DNA of 6,618 nucleotides. Source: an uncultured Lachnospiraceae bacterium. Its GTDB lineage: Bacteria > Bacillota_A > Clostridia > Lachnospirales > Lachnospiraceae. Positions 1 to 6,234 of the stretch are shown here, one piece after another. Below the pieces are notes generated by a model, which saw nothing but the letters and a program-made list of their open reading frames with translations, was not told where the DNA came from and made no database searches. The stretch lies in contig CAMWWS010000149.1 of the NCBI GenBank assembly GCA_947178085.1, forward strand, positions 1-6,618. The letters run 5' to 3'. The first letter of the stretch is position 1; every line of letters starts with the position of its first letter. The position numbers and the translations under genes are program-made.

Positions 1-597
1 GATAAAAAGTACGCGAAATATATGAAACTTATAGTGGGAAATTTGGTAGTGCTGCCCTTTTTATCTCCTGTATATAAGATTGTGAGCGGAATGGAGGCGG
101 ATTGGGGTGCGCAGATGTCTGATATGGAGCAGGAGTTTGATGCATATGGGTTATCAGAGAATCTTTCAAATTCCTATTCGGCGTCAGAAGCCGTAACGGC
201 GAGCTTGGAGCGAGAAATTAAATATAGATTAAATGATTATCTTTCGGGAATAGACTCGTGGAAAAACCATGTAGTAACAAATGTTATTATAGAACTTGAG
301 AAGTCGGACGGAAATGGTGAAAGCGTAGCAGAATATACAATTAGAAGAATAAAGGTCGTAGTGTGGGAACATACTGAAGAAGCTGCCGGTGAAGAGAATG
401 TATCAGACGCAGATAGTACCGGTGGTGAAAATAATATAGAAAGAATAGAGAAGATACAAGTTGATAAAATCGGGATAACAGGGAATGGTTCGAAAGAAAA
501 GGAGAACGAAACTGCGGACAATTTGAGGGGAATGTTCTGCAGCGTGCTTGGCATGGAAGAGAAGTATATGGAGGTGGTAGTATATGGAGCACATTAA
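1..597 (+). CDS. spoIIIAF: Stage III sporulation protein AF, 5' end cut by window edge
   Basis: The reading frame is open from base 1 (DKKYAKYMKLIVGN...) and continues to TAA at 595-597, giving 198 residues in the window. The first in-frame ATG, at 22, is not the real start. It lies inside the conserved SpoIIIAF stretch where a charged 'KKYAKYMKLIVG' segment leads into the second membrane helix (about window residues 9-24, ending 'LSPVYKI'). The first membrane helix and true start must lie upstream. The rest is a soluble domain whose end ('LRGMFCSVLGM...YMEVVVY') fits the family C-terminus. Window residues about 122-150 form an acidic, Gly/Ser-rich insert that looks disordered. Known role: membrane component of the SpoIIIA-SpoIIQ channel between mother cell and forespore, made in the mother cell under sigma-E. 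The assignment is strongly supported by spoIIIAG and spoIIIAH following directly. The 3' end overlaps spoIIIAG by 14 bases. Confidence 0.88.
   Translation, partial: DKKYAKYMKLIVGNLVVLPFLSPVYKIVSGMEADWGAQMSDMEQEFDAYGLSENLSNSYSASEAVTASLEREIKYRLNDYLSGIDSWKNHVVTNVIIELEKSDGNGESVAEYTIRRIKVVVWEHTEEAAGEENVSDADSTGGENNIERIEKIQVDKIGITGNGSKEKENETADNLRGMFCSVLGMEEKYMEVVVYGAH
432..460 (+). promoter_or_regulatory. Possible sigma-E promoter inside spoIIIAF, upstream of spoIIIAG
   Basis: TAATATA at 432-438 matches the sigma-E -35 consensus KMATATT at six of seven positions. After a 14-base spacer, GATACAAG at 453-460 matches the -10 consensus CATACAHT at six of eight. The spacing is the usual one for sigma-E. 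An internal sigma-E promoter in this part of the spoIIIA operon that drives spoIIIAG and spoIIIAH is known in B. subtilis, which makes a counterpart plausible. The stretch is A-rich and encodes a low-complexity acidic segment, so a chance match is a real possibility. Confidence 0.3.
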
Positions 598-1240
598 GAA
601 ACTGATAAATAAAATAACGGATGGTACCAAATTGCGTAAGGATCAGCTCCTGATTATGGTATTGTGCGGAATCCTGCTATGTATTATTGCGCTGCCGATA
701 GGGGGGACAGATTCAGATTCAGGTTTTTTTGGAAAAAAGTCCAATAAAGCGGACAGTAATCATGATACAATAGAAAACAATAATCAGGAAATGTCAGTAA
801 GCACCTCAGGAACTGCCGCAGATTATGATTTATCTTATACATCTTATTGGGAAGAAAAACTTAAGCAGACTCTATCATGCATAGACGGTGTGGGAGAGGT
901 TGAAGTTTTGATTACCCTGAAAGAATCTGAAGAAAAAGTCCCAGAGAAGGATATACCCGAAGAAATTAAAGAGACTGTGGAGACAGACGCTGAGGGCGGA
1001 AGCCGCACTATTATGGAAAAGAGTCTGAAGGAATCTACGATTTATACGGTTAATGAGGCCGGACAGAATGTGCCGTATGTAAGCAAGGTCATACAACCTG
1101 TTGTAGAAGGTGTCGTTGTAATTGCGCAGGGGGCTGATTCCGATACGGTGAAACTTAATATTATTGAGACAATTAAGGTATTATTTGCTATTGACGTGAA
1201 TAAGATAAGAGTAGTAAAGATGAAAACAAATATCAAATAA
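584..1240 (+). CDS. spoIIIAG: Stage III sporulation protein AG, ring-forming channel subunit
   Basis: This 218-residue protein (B. subtilis SpoIIIAG is similar in length) has a short basic cytoplasmic N-terminus and one membrane helix at about residues 21-39. A polar Ser/Asn/Asp-rich linker (about 40-85) precedes an extracytoplasmic ring-building domain. The two halves of that domain are recognisable: 'YWEEKLKQTLSCIDGVGEVEVLITL' starts at about residue 88, cited here only as a family match, and 'QPVVEGVVVIAQGA' with 'VLFAIDVNKIRVVKMK' covers about 171-214. Between them, residues 117-165 form a polar insert corresponding to the beta-rich region that builds the tall ring wall in the B. subtilis protein. 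Known role: large ring in the intermembrane space, resembling the EscJ/PrgK rings of type III secretion. The ATG at 584 is preceded by GGAGG at 570-574 with nine bases between, and overlaps the end of spoIIIAF by 14 bases, suggesting translational coupling. Confidence 0.93.
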   Translation: MEHIKKLINKITDGTKLRKDQLLIMVLCGILLCIIALPIGGTDSDSGFFGKKSNKADSNHDTIENNNQEMSVSTSGTAADYDLSYTSYWEEKLKQTLSCIDGVGEVEVLITLKESEEKVPEKDIPEEIKETVETDAEGGSRTIMEKSLKESTIYTVNEAGQNVPYVSKVIQPVVEGVVVIAQGADSDTVKLNIIETIKVLFAIDVNKIRVVKMKTNIK

Positions 1241-1247
1241 AGGGGAG
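1241..1247 (+). promoter_or_regulatory. Ribosome-binding site that selects a TTG start for spoIIIAH
   Basis: AGGGGAG directly follows the spoIIIAG stop codon. It sits six bases before TTG at 1254 but fifteen before the next in-frame ATG at 1263. The spacing favours the TTG. So does the protein: initiation at TTG gives 'MKNMIKKNQV', which keeps the short basic N-terminus expected before the SpoIIIAH membrane helix. Confidence 0.75.
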
Positions 1248-1253
1248 AATGCT

Positions 1254-1967
1254 TTGAAGAATATGATTAAGAAGAATCAGGTAATGATCACTGCTTTGGC
1301 AATTATGATTGCAGTAGCAGGTTATCTGAATTTCGCAGGGACCAAAGTGACAGATGAAGAAATCATGACCGTGAACGGCGGAATAGCTACAGATGATTTA
1401 GGTAATATGTCATTGACAGACGATGAAATTGATTACAGTGCTTTATTAGACCTTTCGGAAGAAGACATCGAGAAGGCTTCCGGTGACATTTTAAGTCTGG
1501 ACAGCGATGTTGAAGTAAACAGCACGGATATAATAGACGAGAGTATGGCGGAGACTCTTGAAGGAAATGAAGTACCGGGAGAGGCGGTATTTACAGCATC
1601 GTCGGGGTTGTCCACTTTATACGGAGCAAAACTGCAGAAAGAACAGACAAGGGCTCAGACTAAGGAAACTCTTTTGGGACTAATAAACAATGAGAATATC
1701 AGCGAAGATCAGAAGCAGGAAGCTGTGAACAGTATGATTTCCATGACGGATATCGCGGAAAAAGAGACAGCGGCTGAGATTCTGTTAGAAGCCAAAGGAT
1801 TTACGGATTCTATCGTCAGCATCGATGGTGAAAGCGTAGATGTGGTAGTAAATATGGCGGATCTTACGGAGGCGCAGCGCGCACAGATTGAGGATATCGT
1901 AACCCGTAAGACAGGTATAAGTGCAGACGCCATAGTAATCAGCACAGTAAATTCAATATCAAATTAG
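1254..1967 (+). CDS. spoIIIAH: Stage III sporulation protein AH, SpoIIQ-binding channel subunit
   Basis: The 237-residue product has a basic N-terminus, one membrane helix at about residues 10-27, a long acidic linker (about 31-110) and a C-terminal ring-type domain (about 122-235). Within the C-terminal part, 'LYGAKLQKEQTRAQTKETL' forms the long helix ahead of the domain. 'AAEILLEAKGF', 'VDVVVNMADLTEAQ' and 'DAIVIS' are typical SpoIIIAH segments. Known role: in the mother-cell membrane, its extracytoplasmic domain binds forespore SpoIIQ (or its LytM-domain equivalent) across the septum, forming the 'zipper' and channel needed for engulfment and late forespore gene expression. The start is a TTG, 13 bases after the spoIIIAG stop, so the genes are co-transcribed. 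The linker has about 25 acidic and only two basic residues in 80, making it strongly negative. TAG ends the gene, and no hairpin terminator follows. Confidence 0.93.
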   Translation: MKNMIKKNQVMITALAIMIAVAGYLNFAGTKVTDEEIMTVNGGIATDDLGNMSLTDDEIDYSALLDLSEEDIEKASGDILSLDSDVEVNSTDIIDESMAETLEGNEVPGEAVFTASSGLSTLYGAKLQKEQTRAQTKETLLGLINNENISEDQKQEAVNSMISMTDIAEKETAAEILLEAKGFTDSIVSIDGESVDVVVNMADLTEAQRAQIEDIVTRKTGISADAIVISTVNSISN

Positions 1968-1969
1968 GT

Positions 1970-2007
1970 GCATGTTCCAAAGTTTTGTGGTATACTAAAC
2001 GCATGCT
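1970..2007 (+). repeat. Paired GCATGYT motifs flanking the deoB -10 box
   Basis: GCATGTT at 1970-1976 and GCATGCT at 2001-2007 start 31 bases apart, close to three helical turns, on either side of the putative -10 box. The GCATG core is nearly self-complementary, so the two also read as an inverted pair. This could be an operator for a nucleoside-responsive or other regulator, but the motif is short and I do not recognise a specific regulator's site. Confidence 0.2.
1988..1996 (+). promoter_or_regulatory. Candidate extended -10 promoter for deoB-prfC-transglutaminase gene
   Basis: TGGTATACT contains a five-of-six match to the TATAAT -10 box, plus the TG dinucleotide one base upstream that defines an extended -10. 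The region at -35 (around 1968-1974) does not resemble TTGACA, as is common for extended -10 promoters. The predicted transcript would start near 2003, about 40 bases ahead of the deoB ATG. With no terminator after spoIIIAH, read-through from spoIIIA would also be possible. Confidence 0.5.
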
Positions 2008-2044
2008 TAACATATACAGTGTTTAACAGGAAGAGAGGCAAAAG

Positions 2045-3199
2045 ATGAAGAGAGTTTTTCTTATTGTATTAGATAGTTTTGGAATAGGTGAGATGGAAGA
2101 TGCGGCGGACTATGGTGATAAAGGAACCAATACTATCCGCTCCGTATCTTCCAGCTCCTATTTTAATATGCCCAATATGGGTAAGATGGGACTTTTTAAT
2201 TTAGACGGGGTAGACTGTGGCAAAAAGACTTCAAATCCTACGGCAAGGATTGCCCGTATGAAGGAAGCGTCAAAGGGCAAAGATACTACTATAGGGCATT
2301 GGGAAATCGCGGGAATATATTCCCCCAAGCCGCTGCCTACTTATCCTGACGGATTTCCGAAGGAAGTCCTGGATGAATTTAGTAAGAAGACAGGCAGAGG
2401 GGTGCTGTGCAACAAGCCATACTCAGGAACTGCTGTTATTCAGGAGTACGGAGATGCCCATATGAATACGGGAGACTTAATTGTGTATACTTCCGCTGAC
2501 AGTGTATTTCAGATTGCAGCGCATGAAGATATAGTTCCCTTAGAGCAGCTTTATGAATACTGCCGTACAGCCCGCGACATTCTTAAAGGTGAACACGGTG
2601 TGGGAAGGGTTATTGCCCGCCCGTTTATCGGTCCGTGCGGCGGACATTTTACAAGAACACCGCATAGACATGATTTTTCAATCTTACCTCCGTCTGTCAC
2701 GATGCTGGATCAGCTTTCCGATAATGGAAAAGCTGTTATCGGAGTAGGAAAGATTAAGGATATTTTTGCGGGAAAAGGAATTACCGAATCAGTATATACA
2801 AGCGGAAATGAAGAAGGAATTGAAAGAACACTGGAATATCTTGATAAAGATTTTGAAGGCTTATGCTTTGTAAATCTGGTGGATTATGATATGCTTTATG
2901 GGCATCGTAATGACATTGACGGATATGCCAAGGCTCTGGCTTATTTTGATGCGAAGCTGCCGGAAATCTGCGGGAAACTGCGTAAAAATGACATACTGAT
3001 GATTACGGCGGATCATGGCTGTGACCCGGGATATACGATTTCTACGGATCATTCCAGAGAGCATACGCCGTTTCTGATGTATGGCGAGGGGGTAGAGCCT
3101 GCAAACCTTGGCACCAGGGACACTTTTGCAGATATCGGCGCTACTGTGCTTGATTATTTTGGTATAAAGCCGGAGTTTTCCGGAACATCTATGATTTGA
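2045..3199 (+). CDS. deoB: Phosphopentomutase
   Basis: DeoB interconverts ribose 1-phosphate and ribose 5-phosphate, and the deoxyribose forms, linking nucleoside phosphorolysis to the pentose phosphate pathway in the cytoplasm. The 384-residue length is normal. It is an alkaline-phosphatase-superfamily metalloenzyme, and the expected sites are all visible. 'VLDSFGIG' carries metal ligand Asp10. 'KDTTIGHWE' (79-87) holds the phosphorylated Thr, probably Thr81. 'VDYDMLYGHRND' carries Asp282 and His287, 'TADHG' carries Asp323 and His324, and 'TDHSREH' carries His336. The cap domain (about 95-215) includes 'VIARPFIG' and 'RTPHRHDFS'. Compared with the B. cereus and E. coli enzymes as I recall them, the loop between His324 and His336 is one residue longer. 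The ATG has GAGAGG at 2033-2038, six bases upstream. No other nucleoside-catabolism gene is in the window; its direct neighbour is prfC, starting 15 bases after the TGA stop. Confidence 0.97.
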   Translation: MKRVFLIVLDSFGIGEMEDAADYGDKGTNTIRSVSSSSYFNMPNMGKMGLFNLDGVDCGKKTSNPTARIARMKEASKGKDTTIGHWEIAGIYSPKPLPTYPDGFPKEVLDEFSKKTGRGVLCNKPYSGTAVIQEYGDAHMNTGDLIVYTSADSVFQIAAHEDIVPLEQLYEYCRTARDILKGEHGVGRVIARPFIGPCGGHFTRTPHRHDFSILPPSVTMLDQLSDNGKAVIGVGKIKDIFAGKGITESVYTSGNEEGIERTLEYLDKDFEGLCFVNLVDYDMLYGHRNDIDGYAKALAYFDAKLPEICGKLRKNDILMITADHGCDPGYTISTDHSREHTPFLMYGEGVEPANLGTRDTFADIGATVLDYFGIKPEFSGTSMI

Positions 3200-3201
3200 G
3201 T

Positions 3202-3206
3202 GGAGG
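3202..3206 (+). promoter_or_regulatory. Ribosome-binding site that fixes the GTG start of prfC
   Basis: GGAGG begins three bases after the deoB TGA and lies eight bases before GTG at 3215. A longer reading from GTG at 3200 is possible in the same frame but would place this site inside the gene with no Shine-Dalgarno of its own. The site sits so close to the deoB stop that ribosomes ending deoB could re-initiate on prfC. Confidence 0.85.
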
Positions 3207-3214
3207 ATAAAAAC

Positions 3215-4807
3215 GTGGGCAGTTATGCAGACGAGATTAACAAAAGAAGGACTTTTGCAATTATTTCGCACCCTGATGCGGGAAAGACGACTTTAACAGA
3301 GAAATTTCTTTTATACGGCGGAGCCATAAATCTTGCAGGAAGTGTAAAGGGCAAGGCTACGGCAAGACATGCAGTTTCCGACTGGATGGAAATCGAAAAG
3401 GAAAGAGGTATTTCGGTTACTTCTTCCGTTCTACAGTTCCAGTACGGCGGTTTCTGCATCAATATTCTGGATACTCCGGGGCATCAGGATTTCTCAGAGG
3501 ATACTTATCGTACCCTTATGGCGGCAGATTCAGCGGTAATGGTGATTGACGCTTCTAAGGGCGTTGAGGCTCAGACCAGAAAATTATTCAAGGTTTGTGT
3601 TATGCGCAGGATTCCCATTTTTACATTTATCAATAAGATGGACAGGGATGCCAATGATACCTTTGAGCTTCTGGATGATATTGAGAAAGAGCTTGGAATT
3701 GCAACCTGTCCTATGAACTGGCCGATTGGTTCTGGTAAGAGTTTTAAGGGCGTATATGACAGGGAAAACAAGTGTGTTGTTACTTATTCCGATACTGAAA
3801 AAGGAACGAAAGAGGGACAGGCGCTGCAGATTCCGATTACTGATGAAGATGCGCTTGTTTCAAACATAGGAGAACAGTTTAAGACTCAGCTGCTGGATGA
3901 AATAGATTTGCTTGACGGCGCGAGTGCTGAGTATGATTTGGACAGGGTTCGTGCAGGTGAGTTGACGCCGGTCTTTTTCGGTTCGGCGCTTACAAATTTT
4001 GGTGTGGAAATCTTTTTACAGTACTTTTTAAAGATGACGACTACGCCGCTTCCGCGTAAGGCGGATGTCGGATTGATTGACCCTGTTGAAAATGAATTTT
4101 CCGCATTTGTATTTAAAATACAGGCGAATATGAATAAGGCGCATCGCGACAGGGTAGCCTTTATGCGTATCTGTTCCGGCAGATATGACGCCAATATGGA
4201 GGTAAAGCATATTCAGGGCGGTAAGGTGATGAGACTTTCACAGCCGCAGCAGATTATGGCTGATGAACGTAAAATTTTAAGTGAAGCCTATGCCGGAGAT
4301 ATTATAGGCGTGTTTGATCCGGGAATTTTTTCCATTGGAGATACATTGTGTATGCCTAAAGACAGCTTCCAATATGAGGGAATACCTACTTTTGCACCTG
4401 AGCATTTTGCCAGAGTCAGGCAGCTTGATACGATGAAGAGAAAGCAGTTTGTCAAAGGCATTACACAGATTGCACAGGAAGGTGCGATACAGATTTTCCA
4501 GGAATTTAATACAGGTATGGAAGAGATTATCGTGGGAGTGGTCGGCGTTCTGCAGTTTGATGTATTAAAATATCGTCTGGAGAATGAATATAACGTAGAA
4601 ATAAAGTTAGAGAACCTTCCGTATGAGCATATCAGGTGGATTGAAAATAGTAATATTGATTTGGACAAGCTGAGCGGAACCTCGGATATGAAAAAAATCA
4701 AGGACTTAAAGGGAAATCCACTGCTGCTTTTTGTTAATCCGTGGAGTATAAAAATGACGGAGGACAGAAATGAAGGTCTGATACTCTCTGAATTTGGCAG
4801 GAATTGA
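3215..4807 (+). CDS. prfC: Peptide chain release factor 3 (GTPase)
   Basis: RF3 is a translational GTPase that removes RF1 and RF2 from the ribosome after peptide release. From GTG at 3215 the protein has 530 residues, almost exactly the E. coli RF3 length (529), which supports this start. GTPase motifs, numbered from that start: P-loop 'HPDAGKTT' (19-26), switch I 'ERGISVTSS' (63-71), 'DTPGHQDFSEDT' (86-97), 'NKMD' (140-143) and 'GSALTNFG' (256-263). The 'SEDTYRTL' after the G3 motif is RF3-like rather than EF-G or TetM-like. The C-terminal part has the RF3 signature 'GVVGVLQFDVLKYRLENEY' and a late 'NPWSIKMTE' segment. No motif residue is missing. The gene is probably translated in coupling with deoB. 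The transglutaminase-like gene follows 18 bases after its TGA. Confidence 0.97.
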   Translation: MGSYADEINKRRTFAIISHPDAGKTTLTEKFLLYGGAINLAGSVKGKATARHAVSDWMEIEKERGISVTSSVLQFQYGGFCINILDTPGHQDFSEDTYRTLMAADSAVMVIDASKGVEAQTRKLFKVCVMRRIPIFTFINKMDRDANDTFELLDDIEKELGIATCPMNWPIGSGKSFKGVYDRENKCVVTYSDTEKGTKEGQALQIPITDEDALVSNIGEQFKTQLLDEIDLLDGASAEYDLDRVRAGELTPVFFGSALTNFGVEIFLQYFLKMTTTPLPRKADVGLIDPVENEFSAFVFKIQANMNKAHRDRVAFMRICSGRYDANMEVKHIQGGKVMRLSQPQQIMADERKILSEAYAGDIIGVFDPGIFSIGDTLCMPKDSFQYEGIPTFAPEHFARVRQLDTMKRKQFVKGITQIAQEGAIQIFQEFNTGMEEIIVGVVGVLQFDVLKYRLENEYNVEIKLENLPYEHIRWIENSNIDLDKLSGTSDMKKIKDLKGNPLLLFVNPWSIKMTEDRNEGLILSEFGRN

Positions 4808-4825
4808 GGTGACTAAGCTCATAAT

Positions 4826-6172
4826 ATGAAAAAGTCTTTTTTTTCACGACTTGTCAGTTTAATCAGTGTTATGGTGATTGGCGGCTGTCTGCTTTATGCG
4901 GCTAACCCTGATATATTGCGGGAATTATTATCGTCGGATATTCTCAGGTATTTGAATGTGGGAGCGGGCATTTCGGAAAGTGAAACGGAAATCGTAGAAA
5001 CAGACGGCGGATATATGGCATCCGGACGGACGATTCAGATTCATGAAGATGATAGCATCCTCGTATCTAAAGAATCAATAGATGAAAGTATTTCCGCTGT
5101 CGATGTTTCTGTTAAAAATGGAAAGCTTACAGAGGATGAGAAACGTTTTTTGCAGGAGAGGCTTTCAGATGCTTATGCCTATAATCAGTTGACGCAGGAA
5201 GAACAGGATGTCTATTTGGAGATTTTGTTTTCTCTTTTGGAGTTTGAGGAAAATGTAGAGCTTTCCAGTCTTGATAACAATGTAATATCGCGCGTTTTCC
5301 AATGTGTATTGAATGACCATCCGGAAATATTCTACGTAAGCGGATATAGTTATACGCAGTATACATTAGCCGATATTCCGAAAAAGCTTACGTTTACCGG
5401 AACATACAGCATGAACAGGGAAGAAGTGGAAGAAAAGCAGATTTTAATAAAGAATTATGTAAACCAATGCCTTGGCGGAATTCCTGAAGATGCCGATGAA
5501 TATGAAACGGTCAAATATATTTATGAGTATTTGATTGAAAACACGGAATATGATGCATCGGTAAAAGACAACCAGAATATATGCTCTGTTTTTACTGACA
5601 ATAGGTCGGTATGTCAGGGGTATGCGAAAGCAACCCAATATTTGCTGCAGCAGGCAGGAATGTGTGCTGAACTGGTATTGGGTAGGGTGTCATCAGGAGA
5701 AGGACATGCATGGAATCTGGTAAAGATTGACGGAAACTGGTATTATGTTGATACAACATGGGGTGACGCTTCTTACAGGACAGAGAATGGCGAGGAAGTC
5801 TTTCCGGAGCAGAAAGTGCCGGCAATCAATTATGATTATTTATGCGTAACAACAGCCCAGATTGCCGTAACGCACATAATTGATAATATTGTAGAGATGC
5901 CGCAGTGTACTTCAATGGAAGCGAATTACTATGTCAGGGAAGGGCTTTATTTTACGGAGGTTGACGAAGAAAAACTTACCAAAATTTTTAGCGACGGTTA
6001 TGATAAAGGCAGCGCCTATGTCACTTTAAAATGTGCTTCAAAGGAAGTTTATGATGAAATGTATGAGAAGCTCATTAATAATCAGGAAATCTTTCATTAT
6101 CTGGATTGTCCGGAGGGAATTGTTTCCTATACTGACAGCGATGAACAGTATAGTATGAGTTTCTGGTTATAA
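4826..6172 (+). CDS. Exported transglutaminase-like (papain-fold) protein of unknown role
   Basis: This 448-residue protein starts with a basic and hydrophobic signal or anchor segment (about residues 1-26), followed by an acidic, Ser-rich stretch (about 47-95). A helical region (about 100-165) contains 'HPEIFYV' at 165-171, a pattern I associate with this family in Firmicutes. The transglutaminase core follows with an intact triad: Cys263 in 'SVCQGYAKA', His294 in 'GEGHAWN' and Asp309 in 'YYVDTTWGD'. About 110 residues of unassigned C-terminal sequence end the protein. The fold is shared by cross-linking enzymes, cysteine proteases and amidases, so the reaction and substrate cannot be read from sequence; a cell-envelope or extracellular target is inferred from the signal segment. 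'VIGGC' resembles a lipobox (Cys21), but hydrophobic residues follow it. Nine other cysteines are unusual for an exported protein. The ATG is the first start after an in-frame TAA at 4814; GAGGTG at 4806-4811 is 14 bases away, longer than ideal. It is probably co-transcribed with prfC. Confidence 0.85.
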   Translation: MKKSFFSRLVSLISVMVIGGCLLYAANPDILRELLSSDILRYLNVGAGISESETEIVETDGGYMASGRTIQIHEDDSILVSKESIDESISAVDVSVKNGKLTEDEKRFLQERLSDAYAYNQLTQEEQDVYLEILFSLLEFEENVELSSLDNNVISRVFQCVLNDHPEIFYVSGYSYTQYTLADIPKKLTFTGTYSMNREEVEEKQILIKNYVNQCLGGIPEDADEYETVKYIYEYLIENTEYDASVKDNQNICSVFTDNRSVCQGYAKATQYLLQQAGMCAELVLGRVSSGEGHAWNLVKIDGNWYYVDTTWGDASYRTENGEEVFPEQKVPAINYDYLCVTTAQIAVTHIIDNIVEMPQCTSMEANYYVREGLYFTEVDEEKLTKIFSDGYDKGSAYVTLKCASKEVYDEMYEKLINNQEIFHYLDCPEGIVSYTDSDEQYSMSFWL

Positions 6173-6180
6173 AATAAACA

Positions 6181-6195
6181 GTATAAGTTTTATAC
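6181..6195. repeat. Perfect 6-bp inverted repeat in the gap before the Asp23 gene
   Basis: GTATAA-GTT-TTATAC is a perfect inverted repeat beginning nine bases after the stop of the transglutaminase-like gene. It is AT-only apart from one G:C pair at the base of the stem and has no T-run after it, so it is a poor terminator. A further copy of TTATAC occurs at 6228-6233, within the candidate -10 region. An operator is possible but unproven. Confidence 0.3.
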
Positions 6196-6225
6196 AATGC
6201 GGTACTATGCAAAAAACATAAATTT

Positions 6226-6234
6226 TGTTATACT
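6226..6234 (+). promoter_or_regulatory. Candidate extended -10 promoter for the Asp23-family gene
   Basis: TGTTATACT combines a five-of-six -10 box (TATACT, 6229-6234) with an upstream TG in extended -10 position. It is preceded by an A/T-rich tract (AAAAAACATAAATTTT from 6211) and lacks a clear TTGACA -35. It lies 48 bases before the ATG at 6283. It resembles the candidate upstream of deoB (both contain TTTTGT followed by TATACT). No hairpin terminator separates it from the previous gene. Confidence 0.5.

Noticed and set aside
22..24. ATG at 22 as the start of spoIIIAF
   Set aside because: The frame is open to base 1 and the upstream residues (KKYAKY) match the conserved segment before the second membrane helix, so the gene starts before the window.
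1249..1257. Three-codon frame ATG CTT TGA overlapping the spoIIIAH start
   Set aside because: The ribosome-binding site is only one base from this ATG, too close for initiation. It looks coincidental.
1970..1997. Sigma-G promoter (GCATG plus TATACTA) upstream of deoB
   Set aside because: The words are close to GHATR and CATNHTA, but the spacer is 16 rather than 17-18 bases and the -10 lacks the leading C. The extended -10 reading is simpler.
3200..3214. In-frame upstream GTG giving prfC five extra N-terminal residues
   Set aside because: It abuts the deoB stop, has no ribosome-binding site at proper spacing, and would bury the clear GGAGG inside the gene. GTG at 3215 gives the normal RF3 length.
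2861..3271. 136-codon open frame on the minus strand across the deoB-prfC junction
   Set aside because: It lies antisense to well-supported genes, its translation shows no recognisable domain, and no ribosome-binding site was noted. Similar minus-strand frames at 237-554, 3886-4194 and 4288-4701 are rejected for the same reason.
4877..4888. Lipobox (VIGGC) making the transglutaminase-like protein a lipoprotein
   Set aside because: Hydrophobic residues (LLYAA) continue after Cys21, more like the middle of a membrane or signal helix than a lipoprotein cleavage site. Not excluded, but not supported well enough to call.
6181..6195. Intrinsic terminator after the transglutaminase-like gene
   Set aside because: The stem is only six mostly A:T pairs and no T-run follows. 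The AT-only stem at 6248-6267 fails for the same reason.
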